Part shown: positions 61,933 through 64,000 of the stretch, piece by piece
How the letters are laid out: the number at the start of each line of letters is the position of its first letter
How positions within the stretch are numbered: the first letter of the stretch is position 1
Notes under the pieces: model-generated
The model's database searches: none
Seen by the model: only the letters and a program-made list of their open reading frames with translations
Told to the model about the DNA's origin: nothing
Translations under genes and position numbers: made by a program
Assembly: GCA_021770845.1 (NCBI GenBank)
Contig: JAETQF010000007.1
Location: 43,628 to 107,627 of the forward strand
Direction of reading: 5' to 3'
Source of the DNA: Oscillospiraceae bacterium
GTDB lineage: Bacteria; Bacillota; Clostridia; Oscillospirales; Oscillospiraceae
DNA length: 64,000 bases

Positions 61933-62733
61933 ATGGTAAACTGGACAGACAAACCCGCCTATAACTGCCAGGATCTGCGTGAAATCGTCCACATCCTGCG
62001 CCATCCAGGCGGCTGCGCCTGGGATCAGGAGCAAACCCACGCCTCCATCCGCCGCAACTTTTTGGAGGAGGCCTATGAGGTGGCCGAGGCCATCGACGAG
62101 GACTCCACAGAGCACCTCAAGGAGGAGCTGGGGGACGTGCTGCTTCAGGTGGTGTTCCACGCCGACATTGAGGCGGACGCGGGGCGCTTCGACCTGGACG
62201 CCGTGGCCGACGGCGTGTGCAGGAAGCTGATCTACCGCCATCCCCACGTGTTCGGCGACGTGACCGTCCACTCCACCGGTGAGATCCTCTCCAACTGGGA
62301 GGAGCTGAAAAAGAAGGAGAAGGGCCAGGCCACCCAGGCCGACGCGGTGGACGCGGTGGCCCGCTCCCTGCCGGCCCTGTGGCGGGCGGAGAAGATGAAG
62401 AAGAAGGCCGCCAAGGCCGGCTTTGACTGGCGGGACGTGTCCGGCGCGCTGGACAAGCTGTCCGAGGAGCTGGACGAGCTGAAGGCCGCAACCCTGTCGG
62501 GAGATGGGGATCCCGTGGAGGAGCTGGGGGATCTGCTGTTCGCCGCGGTCTGCGTGGGCCGCTTCCTGGACGCCGACCCGGAGGACGCCCTCCATGCCGC
62601 CTGCGACAAGTTCTCTGACCGGTTCCGCAGGACGGAGGCACTGGCCGCTCAGCGGGGGCTCAGTCTGGACAAGCTGTCCGACCGTGAGCAGATCGACCTC
62701 TGGCGGGAGGCCAGGGAACACAACGGGACTTAA
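61933..62733 (+). CDS. mazG: MazG-family nucleoside triphosphate pyrophosphohydrolase
   Basis: A 266-residue tandem-MazG enzyme. The first domain has [29 protein letters not shown] and [19 protein letters not shown] (EExxE and ExxD metal motifs: [16 protein letters not shown]); the second repeats [11 protein letters not shown] and [11 protein letters not shown]. It hydrolyses noncanonical or excess NTPs. The ATG at 61,933 follows AGGTG. The 78-bp gap after the flippase is AT-rich, but no convincing promoter was identified. Confidence 0.94.
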   Translation: MVNWTDKPAYNCQDLREIVHILRHPGGCAWDQEQTHASIRRNFLEEAYEVAEAIDEDSTEHLKEELGDVLLQVVFHADIEADAGRFDLDAVADGVCRKLIYRHPHVFGDVTVHSTGEILSNWEELKKKEKGQATQADAVDAVARSLPALWRAEKMKKKAAKAGFDWRDVSGALDKLSEELDELKAATLSGDGDPVEELGDLLFAAVCVGRFLDADPEDALHAACDKFSDRFRRTEALAAQRGLSLDKLSDREQIDLWREAREHNGT

Positions 62734-62809
62734 CAGCGCCAACGTGCGCTTTAAGTATAAATCTGCGGCAAGACCGCAAGTTCAACACAGATTTACAGGA
62801 GGAAAAGTC

Positions 62810-63085
62810 ATGAATAAAGCAGATCTGATCAACGCCGTGGCCGAGAAAACCGGCCTGTCCAAGAAGGACAGCGAGTCCGCCGTGGCCGCCGTGGTGGACG
62901 TGATCACCGAGTCCCTGGTTCAGGGCGAGAAGGTGCAGCTGGTGGGCTTCGGTTCCTTCGAGGTGAAGGCCCGCGCCGCCCGTACCGGCCGCAACCCCCA
63001 CACCAAGGAGGAGATCCAGATCCCCGCTTCCAAGGTGCCCGTGTTCAAGGCCGGCAAGGCTCTGAAGGACACAGTGGCCCAGTGA
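62810..63085 (+). CDS. hup: HU-family DNA-binding protein
   Basis: A 91-residue nucleoid protein, the standard length. [20 protein letters not shown] at the start, [21 protein letters not shown] (in parts: [19 protein letters not shown]) and [17 protein letters not shown] are the HU signature and arm regions. The ATG at 62,810 follows AGGAGG. It lies between mazG and rqcP and ends at its own terminator. Confidence 0.97.
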   Translation: MNKADLINAVAEKTGLSKKDSESAVAAVVDVITESLVQGEKVQLVGFGSFEVKARAARTGRNPHTKEEIQIPASKVPVFKAGKALKDTVAQ

Positions 63086-63097
63086 CAGAAACCCCGG

Positions 63098-63135
63098 TGA
63101 GGCAGGGCGCTGGCCCTGCCTCATTTCTCTTTTTG
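63098..63135 (+). terminator. Terminator after HU
   Basis: GAGGCAGGGC pairs with GCCCTGCCTC, followed by ATTTCTCTTTTTG. rqcP would need readthrough or a promoter nearby. Confidence 0.85.
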
Positions 63136-63152
63136 TTGGAGGTGCAGTCGAT

Positions 63153-63392
63153 ATGCGATTGGACAAGTGGCTGAAGGTCTCCCGGCTCATCAAGCGGCGC
63201 ACCGTGGCCAACGAGGCCTGCGACGCCGGGCGGGTGACCGCCAACGGCCGGCCGGTGAAGGCGTCCTACGACGTGAAGTCCGGCGACGTGCTGGAGCTGA
63301 AGTTCGGCGAAAAGCTCATCCGGGTGGAGGTGCTGTCCACCGCCGACATCGTGGGCAAGGCGGACGCGGAGGCCATGTATAAGCAGCTATAA
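63153..63392 (+). CDS. rqcP: S4-domain ribosome quality-control protein RqcP (YabO)
   Basis: A 79-residue single S4 domain: MRLDKWLKVSRLIKRRTVAN at the start, then ACDAGRVTANGRPVKASYDVK. Bacillus RqcP helps RqcH add alanine tails to stalled peptides on 50S subunits. Its place after mazG and HU agrees with the yabN-yabO order. The ATG at 63,153 follows GGAGGT. Confidence 0.94.
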   Translation: MRLDKWLKVSRLIKRRTVANEACDAGRVTANGRPVKASYDVKSGDVLELKFGEKLIRVEVLSTADIVGKADAEAMYKQL

Positions 63393-63405
63393 AGCACAAG
63401 GCAGA

Positions 63406-63437
63406 AAGGCGGCGGGTTATTGGCCCGCCGCCTTCTT
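63406..63437 (+). terminator. Terminator of rqcP
   Basis: AAGGCGGCGGG (63,406-63,416) pairs with CCCGCCGCCTT (63,424-63,434), followed by CTT. It overlaps the 3' end of the convergent XRE gene. Confidence 0.8.
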
Positions 63438-63665
63438 CAAATTGCTATTTTTCCGTGATGGGTATGGCTCCACCTTCTCGGTACGTCCTATCAAATAATC
63501 CATACTGGTTTCTAAGGCAATCGACAAGCTCAGGCATTGACCCACAGTCATTTGCCTCTGTCCCCGTTCAATTTTGGAATAATTGCTCTGATCGATTCCC
63601 GTAAGCTGTTGTACTGCTTTTTGCGTCAATCCTTTGCTTATACGCAGGTTTTTTAACCGTTCCAT
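63417..63665 (-). CDS. Small XRE-family helix-turn-helix regulator
   Basis: An 82-residue Cro/CI-type protein. MERLKNLRISKGLTQKAVQQ, then GIDQSNYSKIERGQRQMTVG, forms the helix-turn-helix; a short basic tail follows. The ATG at 63,665 has GAGGGTG upstream; an ATG at 63,683 is the alternative. It is AT-richer than its neighbours and lies downstream of an rRNA operon terminator, a common landing place for acquired DNA, but no mobile-element genes are visible. The target is unknown. Confidence 0.85.
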   Translation of the reverse strand: MERLKNLRISKGLTQKAVQQLTGIDQSNYSKIERGQRQMTVGQCLSLSIALETSMDYLIGRTEKVEPYPSRKNSNLKKAAGQ

Positions 63666-63753
63666 TTCATCACCCTCGCACAACTATAACATATGAATTC
63701 ATTCGTATTAGGGTGATTTTGTCCTATATTCTCAGGTTTCGCCCTCGGAGCGC

Positions 63754-63792
63754 AAAGAAAGGCGGACAGTCTTTCGACTGTCCGCTTCTTTG
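63754..63792 (-). terminator. Terminator of the rRNA operon
   Basis: GCGGACAGT and ACTGTCCGC form the stem around CTTTCG; on the minus strand CTTTCTTTG follows. It lies immediately downstream of 5S rRNA. Confidence 0.85.
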
Positions 63793-63793
63793 T

Positions 63794-63908
63794 GTTGGCA
63801 CTACCTATTTTTCCGGGCCGTCGCCAGCCAAGTATTTTCGGCGCGAGTGAGCTTAACTGCCGTGTTCGGGATGGGAACGGGTGGACCCTCACCGCAATCA
63901 GCACCAAC
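63794..63908 (-). rRNA. rrf: 5S ribosomal RNA
   Basis: Read on the minus strand it begins GTTGGTGCTGATTGCGGTGA and contains the conserved loop CCCGTTCCCATCCCGAACACG (split: CCCGTTCCCATCCC, GAACACGG) and CAGTTAAGC, and ends GTAGTGCCAACA, which pairs with the 5' end. The length of about 115 nt is normal. A tRNA lies upstream and a terminator directly downstream. Confidence 0.97.
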
Positions 63909-63956
63909 TTTATTTCAACCGCTTCCACGGTTAAAACCTTATTTACTTTAAGAAAA

Positions 63957-64000
63957 TGGTGACCCGTGGGAGAGTCGAACTCCCGTTTGCGGCGTGAGAG
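63957..64000 (-). tRNA. tRNA-Glu (CTC anticodon), 3' half; continues past the window edge
   Basis: On the minus strand the visible part reads CTCTCAC (anticodon loop with CTC), a stem arm GCCGC, then the T arm GGGAG-TTCGACT-CTCCC, the acceptor strand ACGGGTC, discriminator A and an encoded CCA. The isotype rests on reading CTCTCAC as the anticodon loop; the 5' half is outside the window. It precedes 5S rRNA by 48 bp in the direction of transcription. Confidence 0.8.

Noticed and set aside
1..64000. CRISPR arrays, prophage, transposase or toxin-antitoxin loci
   Set aside because: No regularly spaced repeats, integrase, transposase, cas or phage structural motifs were seen on either strand. 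The single XRE gene has no toxin partner beside it.

Overview
The window reads as chromosome from a GC-rich, spore-forming gut Firmicute of the Oscillospiraceae type (Flavonifractor, Lawsonibacter or Intestinimonas-like). This is inferred from protein families and layout, not from a database search. Supporting signs are AGGAGG-type ribosome sites, many consensus sigma-A promoters (TTGACA, 17 bp, TATAAT), a spoVB-like/mazG/HU/rqcP cluster resembling Bacillus yabM-yabN-yabO, the EutVW form of ethanolamine regulation, and GTG/TTG starts.

1-10,540 (minus strand): an ethanolamine-utilisation microcompartment operon in the order eutS-eutP-eutV-eutW-eutA-eutB-eutC-eutL-(BMC protein with a nucleic-acid-binding-like tail)-eutE-eutM-eutM-eutT; eutT runs off the left edge. 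eutS has a strong promoter and a leader with an intrinsic terminator overlapped by a small hexaloop hairpin. A related leader, with a clear pair of hexaloop hairpins, precedes an EutG-type alcohol dehydrogenase 3 kb away (13,145-14,444, plus strand). Together these suggest a local EutV antitermination regulon. Between them lie a DUF2284 protein, a GNAT acetyltransferase and an Eis-like acetyltransferase.

14,499-21,545: a tail-processing protease, a coiled-coil M23 peptidase with ftsX and ftsE (one cell-wall hydrolase module behind a perfect consensus promoter), a PucR-like regulator, an RsuA-type pseudouridine synthase and a DUF4830 protein.

21,600-32,949: an amino-sugar/sialic-acid locus. 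It has a binding protein with two ABC permeases, nanA, nagB and nagA, then an RpiR regulator with an AGE-family epimerase, and divergently a ROK-like kinase and an SGNH hydrolase. The gene set fits the route Neu5Ac to ManNAc to GlcNAc to GlcNAc-6-P to fructose-6-P. A shared palindrome, GAAAAT(A)ATTTTC, sits just upstream of the -35 boxes of both main promoters.

33,005-45,110: a DUF624 membrane protein and a TtcA-like PP-loop ATPase; rplM-rpsI behind a consensus promoter; then an oligopeptide ABC transporter (oppA-B-C-D-F plus a membrane-anchored orphan) whose parts are unusually elaborated. OppD carries about 240 extra, largely helical residues between Walker A and the Q-loop, OppF ends in two transmembrane helices, and OppB has a large extracytoplasmic insertion.

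45,350-57,775: housekeeping genes on the minus strand: UPF0340, M32 carboxypeptidase, small membrane proteins, uvrA, a CPCC protein, an MmcQ/YjbR protein, ybaK, uvrB (LexA-type box inside its promoter), a split chromate transporter and glutamine-dependent NAD synthetase. 57,990-63,392 (plus strand): punA, an MTA/SAH-type deaminase, a SpoVB-like flippase, mazG, HU and rqcP. The right end holds a small XRE regulator and the end of an rRNA operon on the minus strand (tRNA-Glu, 5S rRNA, terminator).

All calls come from reading the sequence and recognising families; no homology search, folding or promoter program was run.
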